Source of the DNA: Cheiracanthium punctorium
Lineage: Eukaryota > Arthropoda > Arachnida > Araneae > Cheiracanthiidae
Reading direction: 5' to 3'
Assembly (NCBI GenBank): GCA_038373885.1
Contig: JAWZYV010013163.1
Location: 558,001 to 622,000, forward strand
DNA length: 64,000 nucleotides
Shown: in pieces, positions 12,583 through 24,339 of the stretch
Position numbering within the stretch: position 1 is the first letter of the stretch
How the letters are laid out: each line of letters opens with the position of its first letter
Notes under the pieces: model-generated
What the model was told of the DNA's origin: nothing
Database searches by the model: none
What the model saw: only the letters and a program-made list of their open reading frames with translations
Position numbers and translations under genes: made by a program

Positions 12583-13729
12583 AGGGGTCCTGTGCCCTTT
12601 AAAAATGGCGAAAATCGAAAAAAAGTTCTCTCATGTATAAGGTCCTGTATTTAAAAAAATAATTTATTTGCATGCAAGAAATCTCGTATATCAATACAGT
12701 GACCAGTTCTGATTACATTAATGTCTTCAAAAGTTTTCTAATTTAATTACGAAGAATGAATTTATTCAGTCCCGCAGTGGACTGGGCGCTAAACTCCATT
12801 CCCATAAGAACACGGCAAGTGAAGCAGCACCCGGCTTGGCCAGTGCTTGGGAGGGACTTCCCCCTCTCGGCCCGTCCGCTGTGGAACCGTCTACGCTAAT
12901 GGGAACTGGTGCACGTAAAATCCGTCGTGGCTCCAAAGTCCTCCAAGTTGTTAAACGATACCTCTGGGGGTGCCGATTTCAGGGGGTTGGTCCCTCCTCT
13001 GTAATTGGTTCAAAATTACGGGACCCCGAGCTAAGACGAACTTCCTCCCACTGGGGCTCATTGAAATGGAAGCCGCTCCTTCGGCCCATCGCCTATATAT
13101 AGGGGGATCTGTCACCGCAACGCGGTTGCCAGAGGGCATTAGCAACAACAACAACAACAACAACAACAATTTATTCACTAATTAAAAGTAACTATTTTTC
13201 CTATTTGGTTCACTGGGCTCAGCCTAACAGACGTAAAAATAATTTTACAGTCTCAATATTTTTTCTATACACTCTGATTATATATAATTAAAATAACCTA
13301 TTATTATGTTGATGTTACATACATATCTACAAAAAAATGCTGATTAATTATTTTTTCACGAATTACAAATTAAATAATTTGTAAATTAAAAAATTACATA
13401 ATGCCGGGTATAAAAAATAGGTCATTTTAATTATGCATCAGCAGAGTGTATGCAGAAAAAATATTGAGTCTGTAAAATGATTTTTATGTGTGTTAGGCTG
13501 AGCTCAGTGAACCACATATATAAAATAGTTGCTTTTAACCGGTTAATTAATTTAAATTTCCTAATACACTTGGAAAACTTTTGAAGGCATTAACGTAACC
13601 AGGAAAGGCTATTGTATTGATATGCAAAATGTCTTACATGTAGATAAATTATTTATGCAAATATAGAATAATGTACATGAAAGCACTTTTTTAAAAATTT
13701 TCATCACTTTTAAGGGGTACAAGACCCCT
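12583..13729. mobile_element. Long-TIR MITE, TTAA-flanked, split by a SINE
   Basis: The left arm (12,583-12,758 and 13,178-13,310) and right arm (about 13,390-13,729) are reverse complements over about 330 bp. Landmarks include AGGGGTCCTGTGCCC versus GGGTACAAGACCCC, a CAATACAGTGACC/GGCTATTGTATTG pair, GTTCACTGGGCTCAGCCTAA versus TTAGGCTGAGCTCAGTGAAC, and CAGTCTCAATATTTTTTC. TTAA lies at both ends. The SINE at 12,769-13,167 interrupts the left arm. Without it the element is about 740 bp. It has no coding capacity. TTAA may be a piggyBac-type target or part of the repeat. Confidence 0.7.
12769..13167 (+). mobile_element. SINE with (AAC)n tail and 10-bp target duplication
   Basis: A 399-bp GC-rich insertion ending in (CAA)n/(AAC)n at 13,143-13,167. 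It is flanked by perfect direct repeats AATTTATTCA at 12,759-12,768 and 13,168-13,177, the mark of LINE-driven retroposition. It interrupts a recognisable MITE arm, so it is younger than the MITE. Diverged relatives lie at 4,923-5,095, 14,910-15,130 and 60,365-60,592. The open frames inside it (12,836-13,102, 12,951-13,178) are not genes. Confidence 0.85.
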
Positions 13730-13734
13730 TAAGT

Positions 13735-14909
13735 TACGAAATGTAAATTTCTTTTTTCTTTTTTAGAAATCACTAGAAACTGTACAACGCACAAATACCT
13801 TCTCTAATATTCGAGGAATAAGAGTTTACTTTAGTGTTTGTTACGTAAATATGTTAAACCATTTGAAATATTTTTATTTCATCACTATTGAATTAAAAAA
13901 CGCTAAAAAGTCTATTAGTCTTAATTTATTTTAGCAAAAAATAATCTTACACATAAACAATCATGTTAATCTTCATTGTTTTTGGTTGTTCAGAAAAGAA
14001 AAGAAAAAAGCCAGCTTGTAGACCAACCTTAAAAAAACAATTGTTCTCGTAATCCCTGTATTAAATATTTTCATTTAAATTCTTAAATTTATAAGAATCA
14101 AATTAAAGGCGACTAACATAAAAAATAAAACATGCAATTTTCTACAATTTTTATCCCAAATACACAAACTTATTTATTTATTTTCAAGTTCTACAACACG
14201 TTGCGCACCATTTTTCTTTTCTAATGGCGGATCCGCGATTACACGACCAAATACCAAAATTTTCCTGGAAATCCATTTTCCATGTTGGCGATTCAAACTG
14301 TCGGAAAATTCTTTCAGCTCAATACATATCCTCCTGTCTGCTTTTTGCGACCTCCGTCTCTGCTGCTGTTGGGGGTAAAAAACAAAAAAAAGGTAGAGGG
14401 AAAAATCTCTTAGAAGAAATGGAAACTTACGACTCATTTAGCATGGTGCCTGCCTGGCCCGTTATTTTTGTGTGCGCAAAACTGTATTCTATCCACGAGA
14501 TATCGGATGCACAGATACAAAGGAAGCATTTATTTGGTTTTCTGGGATGGGGGAGGGGGGGATTTTCTCTGAGGGTAAAATGTTTGGTGCCCTGTATGTT
14601 TAATTTTTTTATTTTTTAAAAATTGGGAAAGAACTGACTTGCTTTACTTAATACAGTGGTACCTTGATATAAATTTAATTCGTTCCTTTAACAATCTCGT
14701 TAGTGAAAATACTTGTATCTTGAATTAATTTCCTCCAGTGAACTTTAATGAACTGCAAGTATCGTTAACTTATTTCAAGTATGTACCTGTACCAGTCTCA
14801 AATAAGCACTCCCCATTTTTATACAATAATGTGGTATGTATTATTTTTATCTTTCTGATGGTCGGGTCAGCGGCTTACTTGAAAGTTTCGCCGCTACGGA
14901 AGACGCAGA
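13735..14909. other. No gene seen
   Basis: AT-rich DNA. A 131-codon frame at 14,224-14,619 (plus) overlaps an 87-codon frame on the other strand. Neither has recognisable motifs, and the plus-strand frame ends in a low-complexity G/T-rich stretch, so I do not call a gene. Confidence 0.4.
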
Positions 14910-15130
14910 TATTGGTCATTTCATTATGTGGGCGCCTATCAGGCAGACCATAGTACTCCCTATCAGTGGTCTCCTAATTTTAACTAATTCCAGATGAGAG
15001 ACCTAGAGACCTAATCCTTAAATCGGCACTTAACCACTAGGGTGCCGATTTCAGGGGCTAGGTCTCTAGGTCGATTGAACAGGGAAACTATCCTGGGTGT
15101 CCCTGTTCTACCATAGGGAAACTACCTTAG
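14910..15130. mobile_element. Two SINE fragments head to head
   Basis: Positions 14,910-15,037 follow the minus strand of the (AAC)n SINE (CAGTGGTCTCCTAATTTTAA, then a GAGAGACC block, then AATCGGCAC). Position 15,038 onward restarts on the plus strand at the same internal point (GGGTGCCGATTTCAGGGGCT, then GGTCTCTAGG). The junction forms an inverted pair of one SINE segment, probably two old insertions or a rearrangement. Confidence 0.5.
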
Positions 15131-15834
15131 GTTTGAACTAGATTTCGTTTGAACATGAAAGGCACGGGATGCACGAATAGATTTTTACCTGATGTATGTA
15201 TTATAAATACGCATTTTATAGAAACAAATTAAATATATACATGCTGAAAAAGAGAATAAGAAAATGCAAATATGTATAGGTTGGCACAACCATTTAGCAC
15301 CAGGCATTCAATTTTCCCTTCCCTTCACTTTTCTTCAAAAATTCAACGTTACACTTTCATTTAATTTTCTTCCCAAGATGTCATCTTTTTGAACGCTGAA
15401 TAAGTATGATAAGTCATATGCCCTTTACAGCGGTATTCACCAAACGCCATGGCTCCGCGATTAAGGTAACCTGAATGGCTGGTTTTCTTTTCAGAGATAG
15501 CGCGGAAATTATTTTGGTCAGATGTCATGGTAACCCTCGTAACTGTCATGGTGAATGCAATTTTTTCCACTAACCTTTGAAGTAACTCGCTCTGCTGAGT
15601 TAACTCACAGGTTTAATATTTGGTGAATAAAGCCATTAGACATTCTACGACACGATACTCGTGTGAATGTTGTATGGTGGAGTTAATGATGTCATCGAAG
15701 GTGGCTCGTATGTCGAATTCCAATTTGCATCTCAAAAAAAAAAAAAAAAATCGTGGAGTGTCTACATTCGACTTCCCGAACACTTCATATTTACAACAAT
15801 CGTTTAAATAAATTTTTTAACTGAATCGGGTGAA
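15131..15834. other. No gene seen
   Basis: AT-rich DNA with a 17-base A run at about 15,734-15,750. The small frames at 15,361-15,570 (minus) and 15,620-15,811 (plus) are unrecognised. Confidence 0.45.
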
Positions 15835-15839
15835 GTGTT

Positions 15840-16285
15840 CAGACGCTAGTGTACTTCAAATAATTTGAGTGTATAGGCCGCAATGTAAAAGAATACTTTT
15901 TGCAGCCCTGTAAAAAACTGCAAGCCCTACACTCACCAAAATAAGTACAGTACATAAGACAATGAACTATAATATGCATACTTAATTTCAGCTCAATCAG
16001 ATGCACCACATAAACGCTAGCGTACTTTCAAGTATTTGCACCTATTGGCCGTAATGCACAATAACAATTTCTTTTTTAGCCCTGCACAAAACTATAAGCC
16101 CTATACACATCTAAACTTACACAGGTTGTGTGATGGTGACCTGTAATATACATACCGAATTTGAACCAATTCATAATCGCCATTTATACAAATGATTTAC
16201 GCTCATAGTCCTTAAAAGAATAACTTTTTGCAACCCAGTGAACCAATTATCAGCTCTACACACACCAAATATCTCCTCAATCAAA
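15840..16285. repeat. Minisatellite, about 172-bp period, ~2.5 units
   Basis: Degenerate units begin near 15,850 (GTACTTCAAATAATTTGAG), 16,022 (GTACTTTCAAGTATTTGC) and 16,190. Each carries a GGCCGTAATG-like block, a TTTTTGCAGCCCTG-like block, AACTATAAGCCCTA and an ATATGCATAC/ATACATACCGAATTT block. Related units occur at 41,490-41,890, linking both to the Helitron-associated arrays in this window. Confidence 0.6.
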
Positions 16286-17750
16286 TTTCTCCGATCCAAC
16301 CCGTAGCTGTAACTTCAGTGACACCTTTTTCCTTAATACATATGCCAATAGCGGTTGCTTCATGCATATGTAAAGTAAATATTACCCAAACTAGATATTC
16401 GTGATCTAAATTAGATCGTGGTGATGATAAACTACCAAGTAGAGGAAAATGAAAGCGAGGAAAACCTATAAACGCAGAATATTACGCAGTGTGTGTGTGC
16501 TTTCTCAGTTATGCAACACTATGAAACTAGTGCAGTAAACGTGTAAAACATTATTGTGTAATGAATTGACTAAATATCTAAAAATGTTCTTATCTGAATT
16601 TCCAACGTTTTAAGTTTACCAATACAATACGTATTACAAAAATGCATTAGAAAACCAGATAATTACACCACAGTATGTGTGTGTGCTGTTAAAGACAGAA
16701 TCCCATAAATATTAAATATGCACCGAGCCTTAATACTAAAAAAGTAGACAAAAATTATTTATATGAAGACGTTTTTAAAGTTAAATAGTAATTTCAGCTA
16801 AGTCGTAAATGATTAAAAATCCGAATAACAAAACTTCACTGCCCCGGGCGTACATATACGTCTTTCTTATATAATTTCCTCCGTAATTTGCTCATAGTAA
16901 CATAAATACTCTCATTTTTAGGCATGAAATAACTTTAATTTTAACAAAGGTTCGGAAATATACGCTCATTTCTTTGAATCGGAGAGGGGGATTTCCTGAG
17001 GTAGCATTTAAGGCGTTAATAGCTATTGTTTATTATTTTTAACGGAAACTATTGTTTATCATTTTCTTTAGCGCGATATCTTGTTTAAACTAGTTTTAGT
17101 ATTTTAAAGCTATTAGGATAGATTCACTATTGATGAAACTTGGTAATCTTTTAAAATATTTCTACGTGGAGGGATTTTTCTGTCAAGGGGGCTCTACCTA
17201 TTGCAAAAAAAAGAGAGGGAGCTAAAATCCTAGAGGGAACTAAAATCTTTTTTGGCCTCTATACCTAGCTACGACAATGATATTTGCACATAATTATCAA
17301 CGACTTTAATGTTAGAGTACAAGAACACCATCATGTTTCGACAGAAAACATTTTCTGAGATTCTTAACTGGTATAGGTTTATTGTTTATTATCGTACCTG
17401 GTATAGCTTATGACCAGACATCTAAAAATTTTCAAATGTTTGAGTATTTAATCATATTCATGTATCAAAATCAAATGAAATTTTTGAACTACTCCCTGAA
17501 TAAGAAGAGACTTTAGAGTTAAAAACTTACTTGGTTCATTATTTGCGATTTGATAACTTAATGCATACAAAATTCAGTGTTTAAAATCACATAAGACTTT
17601 TGAATTGTAATTTTAAACACTGAAATATTTTTTAATAAATGCATTACACAGGACATGGAATTTATCATTTTGAATGAATATTTCACACATTGTGCAGGAA
17701 ATTATCGCACCGTTGTAACGCAACTCTGTAAAATAATTTTCAAACAAAAA
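16286..17750. other. No gene seen
   Basis: AT-rich DNA without long open frames or clear repeats. Confidence 0.5.
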
Positions 17751-17890
17751 GATCCATATCCGCGGATGAGGCAGCAAATGATCCATTTTCATATCCATAT
17801 CCACGGATGTAAGAAAAAAATTACTGCTTTTTATATCCGTATTCGCAGATGTAAAAAAAGTTATCCGTTTTCACATCTGTATACGCGGAT
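17751..17890. repeat. Short minisatellite with ATCCGCGGAT-like core
   Basis: Four degenerate units of about 40-45 bp, each containing a variant of ATCCATATCCGCGGATG (TCCATATCCACGGATG, TCCGTATTCGCAGATG, TCTGTATACGCGGATC). The cores are near-palindromic. The 85-codon plus-strand and 100-codon minus-strand frames here are repeat translations. Confidence 0.55.
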
Positions 17891-20500
17891 CTGTGTTTTT
17901 AACGGTCCGTAGCATAGTATAAAATAGTAAGCAGGCCTTAACAAATAGCAACTTTCAAATACTATGTAGATATGTAACCAGAAATATAATATTTTTGTTG
18001 AGATGTATTGCATCCCACCATAAATTTCACAGTCCACGGTATGTATTAACGTTCGTATTTTTTCCTTCCCGATATTTAATATATACACATATTCCTTCCA
18101 ATTTAAAGTACTTCCTGAAACTTTCTCTTTCCCTTTAAACGAATTCTTGGGATTTCTGAACATGGTGGCTTCGAGAAAAATAGAAACTGGAGATGGGGCT
18201 TAGAAAAATATTCCTGGGGAAATTGTTGCCAGTCTGTGGAAACCATTAGTGTTTATGATCGATCTCTTTTGAAACAAATGGGGCACATACTCGTTCTAGA
18301 TTTTTCTTTCCCCTTCCGATTCATGAAATGGAAGAGAAGAGAGAGCACCTGAAATTGGAGATATTTTATACCCCATATATATTTTCTAAAAAACCGTGAC
18401 TTTTGATGTACCTCGTTCTATTTCTAATTTAATTAGGATTGGCAATGATTTAAAATGTAATGCTTATATTTAATGTAAGTAATACAATTTAGAAAGGCCT
18501 TTTAAAGAATTAGACATCAGAGTTAAGTACATTGTTGAACAAACATGTACAGAAGGGAGCAGAAATTTGTAGAAGGTGGGTTTTTCTGTCTTAACTTTTT
18601 GTGTAAGCAAAATTTCTTAATTCTGTAAATTAGTAATTTGTAGCTTTCGACCTCAGACAGGATGTGCAACTAATAATATTTCGTGAAAATTGTTAATTAA
18701 AAAATTACCAAGAGTGAATTTAAAAAGTTGAAAGCAAAAGTTTTGGGGAAGTCGAAAGCGATTTTTTAAAAACGTTTGTTGAAATTAATCGTTTTAATAT
18801 AACAAAATACATCAATATTTAAAATGTAGTTGCATATCCTTTAGGTTTGAGGAAGGTAGCTAGCTCATCGTCTGGTCATGGAATTTACCAGGCTAACCTA
18901 GGGACTTTTCTTGACTCCGATTAAAGATCCTAAAAGAGTTCAGCCTTTGAATATTGCTTTCATATCTCGAATCATTTTGTTTGAAACTTTTCTCAAAAAT
19001 ATTTTAACATCAAAAATTTTGCAACGTAATTCTAACTGTGACGCATTTAGTAAAATATTGCATGTTTGACACTTTGTTTCTGAGCTTCATATTTATCGTT
19101 CCTAACTACTTTTTATATTAATTTTTCTAATTGACATTAGTTTAACGTATCTTGCAGAAACTTTTTCCTCATGTTTCATAATTTCTTTAAGTTAATCGTT
19201 TCTTTTTCTTAATTTTCATCCCTTTTTTTAACATTTCGCCTCTTATTTTAACTTTTGTCTGAAATTTTCATCTCTGACCGAAGTTTATCATGCTATTCAG
19301 AGAGTAACATAGTTTGTATAAAGGCAATGTGTTTTAAAGACCCACTATCTGTTTTAAAGACTGTTACTAAATCTCACAATTTATCAATCTACCGTCTGAA
19401 AACTGCTATTTGAAGTAACAGGAGGGAAGGGATTTTCAACCAGAAATTAAACTAAACTGAGCATTTCAAAGACTGGCAAAATTATATAAGACCCCCTTCA
19501 CAAGCCGTGCTGTATACTATAATAAGGGATTAAACTGTATCTGTTATGAAACTTTCAGAAAAAAAATTAATGGAATATTTTGTAAAATTTATCACACTTC
19601 AGGTAATTGTCTGGTACAATTTCACGTTAAAAATATTTCTTAAGTGTTTATTAAATGTCGGAGGCTTTTTGCCATATATTTCACATTTTTCTAGTCCCTC
19701 AATCAAACAAGTTTGTTTTTGTTTTCATTCAAGTGGTTATTGAAACAGCCTTAGTTAAATAAATAATTAAAATATGATGGTTAATACTGAAATAAAAGCT
19801 CTGTAATAATAACTATTCCATGAAATGCATTAGCCATACTCCCGTGATGCATATTGTCTTCAAAGATCCATTTTTCTCGCCAACAACCACATCCCACACC
19901 AATATCTTAAAATACTTCACTATTAATCGTATTCCATGGAGGAAGCTTATCTAATTAAAAACTGCCAGTTATTTTGATAAACTGTTCACAAGATGGTTTA
20001 TTTCACTTAACTAGTTATAACAAGATGTAGTTAGTTAAGTGAGTTATCTGTCTGCCGATATTTTGTGAGTAATTAAACATTTGCCTCAAATTGTTACTGT
20101 CCCTATCCAAATACATACTCTTTGCAATCAAAATTTAAACACTGACATGATGTAGGGGTAATTTTCTCAAAAGCATACGCTTAAAATAGCTGATGTTCCT
20201 CAAATTTGTGTCTTAAAAAAACTTTAAACAAGAAAGATAAAATATTCCCGAACTATCGATTGTATAATACTTTCGCATGCAAAACTTTTTAGGGCTCCAA
20301 ATTTGGCGATGCATCGTCATCAAACTTAGCGAGATTTTGGGGATACCCTCAAATGAGCAGTATGTCACAGTTCAAATACCATTTGCAAGACCCTGTTAAA
20401 AAACTTTAACTAACTGTTATTTCTATTCCTTAATGAGTAAGCGGTTATAAACGTTTATATGGGGTAAAAAACACTCAAATACTGGTGTTAAACGATAAAA
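17891..20500. other. No gene seen
   Basis: AT-rich DNA. The minus-strand frame (17,861-18,163) and the plus-strand frame at 19,546-19,743 are not recognisable. Confidence 0.5.
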
Positions 20501-20637
20501 TAAAAAACTTCGTGAAAAAAACACACATAAAATGTAACTTATACATTACGACCAAATTCGTTTCGACCAAAAAAAGTCGAAACGATCGTAACGTATTATA
20601 AGTTACATTTTATGTGTGTTTTTTCACAAAGTTTTTA
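20501..20637. repeat. Near-perfect hairpin, ~60-bp arms
   Basis: The left arm runs AAAAACTTCGTGAAAAAA, ACACACATAAAATGTAACTT, ...GTTTCGAC and the right arm GTCGAAAC..., AAGTTACATTTTATGTGTGT, TTTTTCACAAAGTTTTT. Arms of about 60 bp meet at a loop of only a few bases. No coding content. It could be a very small palindromic MITE. The few mismatches point to a fairly recent origin or conversion between the arms. Confidence 0.75.
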
Positions 20638-20647
20638 TTTGTTTATA

Positions 20648-20995
20648 CAGGGTGCCCAAATTACACTGCCCTAGGATTTTATTCCTTAAATCATAGACAT
20701 GTACAGTAAATGACATAAATATGTGTGGAAAAGGTACAGCATTATGCAGTATTGAAAAAAAATTATTTCAAGAGATTAAATCTGAATAAGTACAAAATTA
20801 AAATTTTTGTAAGTCCCCCGCTTACTAAAATATGACCCATAACTTAATTATGTGATGTGAATTTATCATAGAAAGGATTAAAGATATGTTTAAAAAAAAC
20901 TGTTGAGGGGCTATACAATACCAATAATAGTAAAAGTATTATTATGTATACGACCATTTCTTTCTTTCGTAATTTATGTACAGCCCTTGATATCC
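20648..20995. mobile_element. TACAGGGTG-family MITE, half copy
   Basis: Starts TACAGGGTGCCCAAATT and then follows the left half of the element at 5,521-5,880: ACATGTACAGTAAAT, GGTACAGCATTATG, GAGATTAAATCTGAATAAGT, a TTATGTGATGTGAA block, AATAATAGTAAAAGTATTAT, ending ATTTATGTACAGCCCTTG. The right inverted arm seen at 6,030-6,180 is missing. Confidence 0.5.
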
Positions 20996-21544
20996 ATTGA
21001 AAAAATGCTTAAGTCAACATATATTTATTTTCATAACAAGGCTACTAAAGATGAAAGGGTGAACATGGACGGACAGGCAAACAGAAATCATAAACATTTT
21101 TCAACTTTGTTAAAAAGTGGTAAAAATAAAACAATTAATTAATACGGAAAATATCAGAGATTTAGTATGGATAAACAAGTAAAAAATAAAATAACGTATT
21201 ATTTGATCTTAAAAGTTACAATTTAACTCTTCAGATCAATTCAAATTGAAAGCAATGTGCATTTACTCCTACAGTTATAGTTCTAAACTAAATACTACTT
21301 TAGCAAACAAATTCATAAACATTTGAGCTTTTGATACTTACATTAAAAATGCTATCTTACAGCTAACAATATTTCAAATTCGTTTAATGTGTTTTATGTG
21401 AAATCAGTTCAGGCAGATTAATTTTTTTACTCAAAACACACGCATTTCACGAAATAATACAAGTTGTTTTTGAAATTTTACGGTGACGAAAATCATTGCT
21501 TTGAGAGTATTGAAAAATGATGAATAAATCAATCTGGTAAATAA

Positions 21545-21567
21545 ATCTATATCTATCTATCTATCTA

Positions 21568-21605
<38 letters not shown>

Positions 21606-21630
21606 CTATATCTATCTATCTATCTATCTA

Positions 21631-21691
<61 letters not shown>

Positions 21692-21740
21692 GAGATATAG
21701 ATAGATAGATATATAGATATAGATTTATTATATATATATA
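21545..21740. repeat. Compound microsatellite
   Basis: Blocks of (ATCT)n, (TA)n, a second (ATCT)n and (TA)n, then (GA)n and (GATA)n followed by (TA)n. The ATCT and GATA blocks are reverse complements, so the tract can fold back on itself. Confidence 0.9.
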
Positions 21741-21854
21741 ATATGTAGGATTGAAACATTCGATTTGTACTTGTAACGCTATTTATGATGTATTTATTGT
21801 ATGCTCAAAAAACTATTGAAAACGAATGGTTTGAAAAACGAATATTTTGAAAAA

Positions 21855-23860
21855 AATGAAATATTTAGTTAAGTGTACACTTTGCAAATTCTTTATTCAA
21901 AAATGCATAAATTCATTTCTTCTTCAAAGAGTTTAAAGTAGAAAAATGAAATTATGAAACATTTCCTTCAATCCAATAAAGAAAGATAAACATTTTATGC
22001 AAAACACTTAAATGCAATATAAATACTTTACTTGAAAAGTAAAATGCATTATATTTGCATAAAAAATAATAAAAGAATTATCCTTTCCTCCTACAGACCA
22101 TAACAGCATGGAGAATGAATGTCAAATTTCCCTCATCTCTTTCTTAAAACCTCTTTTAAATACCTATCTCATCCGAAGAGGTGAATATCTCAAAGAAATT
22201 TGAGAGGGGGAGTCTTTTTGAATACGATTTGGCATTTTCAGAAAGAGAATACACACAAAAAAGTAAAAAAGTAAGAAATACGAAGGTTCACCAATGCAGA
22301 CTGACTTTTACAGATCGCCGGGTATGTAAATTCACCGAGTAAGAAGACTTCTTTTAGTTATTTATTTTTTATTTTTGTGTTCTTGGCAAACTTTTTCTTT
22401 TCTTTCTCTTGCGTATGTCCTAGTTTTGATTTTCTTTTGGGGTGTGCTTAAAATGCGTTACGGAGTTTATGAGGCACCTGTCTTTCGATACGTTTCGAAT
22501 TCAGTAGAAAGATGGGTTTCCCTTTCTAATCTTTCACCGTATTTCGAAAACTTTCCGAAGTTTATTGAAAATAAAAGGGCTTACTTTATAGTTTTAAAGT
22601 AAAAACAAGTAAAAGAAAGTGCATTTTAATAAAATATAAAAATGCATGTTTTGCAGAAATGAAAGAAACTCAATTTGTAGACAACGGTCATTAAATACTC
22701 GTGTCTTTAACACAATTTTCAAAACATACCGTTATTCAACCAACATTTTTATATCAATGTTAGCGTAAAAATGTATGACTTAAACTTTGATTGATCGATT
22801 TGATTTGATTTTGAGAATACGGTCGATTATCTACATGAAAGATCTAGGCCGCGGGGGAGTGCCCTCCTTCAGGGGCCTTTCTAAGGGGTTCTAATCGGTA
22901 TTTACTCGGAGTTTCAAAGGAAACTACGGCTAAAGTGTAGGACGCGACCTGGGTTTGAACCAGGCACTTTCCTCCTAACAATTGAGAGCGCTATGGGCTC
23001 AGCCTCTAGTCGGTCAACGTACGCTTTGAAGCTTAATATCTGTACTAAAGCTGAACTATCCCTTGAAAATTCAGACATTTTGTACAGGGATGTTGTAGTT
23101 TTGAAAGAACATTCTTTTTTTTTCTTATTCGTTTTTAATCCTGAATCCAGACTTGTGTGTGTTCGTTTTCCCGAACGGAAAAACGCAGCAGAGATTGTCC
23201 AGATTCTGTAACCAACATTACTTCCCTGAATGGGTGCCAACACTGGCCATACAAAGGAATCCGTTGCGTCTTTTCAATCATACGAATAAACAGGTTAAAC
23301 CTGGGTTGAGCGGAGGGCTAAATTCATTAAAACATTACAGACTTTTAGCTTTCAAGTTGGACGGTCGTCTCAAACCCTTTCCAATCGATTAGCTACAGAA
23401 TATATCGTATATTTCTTTTAAAATGTATTTCAGGGTCGTACTTCTAAAATCACCTTTTACGTTGAAATATGAAAAAATGCAGATGTTATCGATGTAGTAC
23501 GTCTAGTAATTGTTTCCATTGTGCCTAATATATAATTTTTAAATTTTTCTTACAATTATCTTGCAATTACGCAACATAAAAGTGTGGGTTGAAAAAAAAT
23601 CCATCTACGATTAGAGGACATAGTTTTGAATTCTTCATGAAAGTTTTATTGTCCAAATGGATTTTTCTTCGTAAAAGACAAGTTCTTATTCAATTGTTTC
23701 AGGATCAATTATGGTCGCAAAACCATTTGCGGAATGCATTTTTTGACTTTTTAGAGGATAATTGCCATAGTTTAGAACTTTGGATGAAAACCTGGAAATA
23801 TTTTTGTTTCTTTCAGGCTGAGGTATAGATTCTGAACGAGGATTAAGAAAGCAAAAGAAA
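21855..23860 (+). repeat. Segmental duplication, copy A
   Basis: Two blocks, 21,860-22,600 and 23,615-23,860, recur in the same order and orientation at 32,595-33,330 and 35,560-35,800. Exact shared stretches include GCATGGAGAATGAATGTC, CAGATCGCCGGGTATGTAAA, AAAGTTTTATTGTCCAAATG and GATTTTTCTTCGTAAAAGAC. No intact frame is kept in both copies; the 22,375-22,602 and 23,589-23,828 frames of this copy are broken in the other. It may derive from an intron, an untranslated region or an unrecognised element. Confidence 0.65.
22930..23015 (-). mobile_element. tRNA-like SINE head
   Basis: On the minus strand a perfect T-arm (CCTGGTTCAAACCCAGG, five-base stem and seven-base loop) follows a D-arm-like GAGCCCATAGCGCTC and an anticodon-arm-like TCAATTGTTAGGA. 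The variable region is long and no acceptor stem is evident, so it is a tRNA-derived promoter and not a functional tRNA. It lies between the two conserved blocks of duplication copy A and is absent from copy B. Confidence 0.5.
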
Positions 23861-24020
23861 AATATTTTTATTGTTAATTACACTTTCTCCGACGGAAAGG
23901 AAACTTTTGAATCTTTAAAAGATCTTTAATAAATTATTTTGGACCTTTTTAAACATGTTTCTTACTTGCAAAAATAATATAAAATCAATTTGTCCAACTT
24001 TACTTTTTGATGAACTAAAA

Positions 24021-24331
24021 CAGCGTTCCTCAACCTGTGGGGCGCAGAGCGTTTGCAGGGGGTGCATGAGAAAAACCAAAGAGCAAGTAGTGATGCTTGT
24101 TTTTAAAAAAATCATCTTATTTATTATCATTTTTACTCAAAATATATGCACTTTTGCTTAAAATGTTCATTCAAACTTTACTGATAGCATTATTTTGTAG
24201 AAAATTCGACTAAATGTTAATTTTTAAAGATTAAAAAACTGAATGTATGCTGGAAAATGTGAGGGGGGGCGACAACTGTAATTTAGCCTTTGTTGGGGAG
24301 GGCAGTGACGTTAAAAGATTTAGAACCGCTG
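24021..24331. mobile_element. hAT-type MITE, 311 bp, with 8-bp target duplication
   Basis: Begins CAGCGTTCCTCAACCTGTGG and ends TTTAGAACCGCTG, inverted termini of the widespread hAT CAGCGGTTCTC type. It is flanked by perfect 8-bp direct repeats AACTAAAA at 24,013-24,020 and 24,332-24,339. It has no coding capacity. The small frames around 23,915-24,161 overlap it and are not genes. Confidence 0.85.
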
Positions 24332-24339
24332 AACTAAAA

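Noticed and set aside
12836..13185. Open frames of 71-88 codons on both strands
   Set aside because: They lie within the SINE bounded by exact target duplications.
14224..14619. 131-codon frame as a gene
   Set aside because: No motif, a competing frame on the other strand and a low-complexity end.
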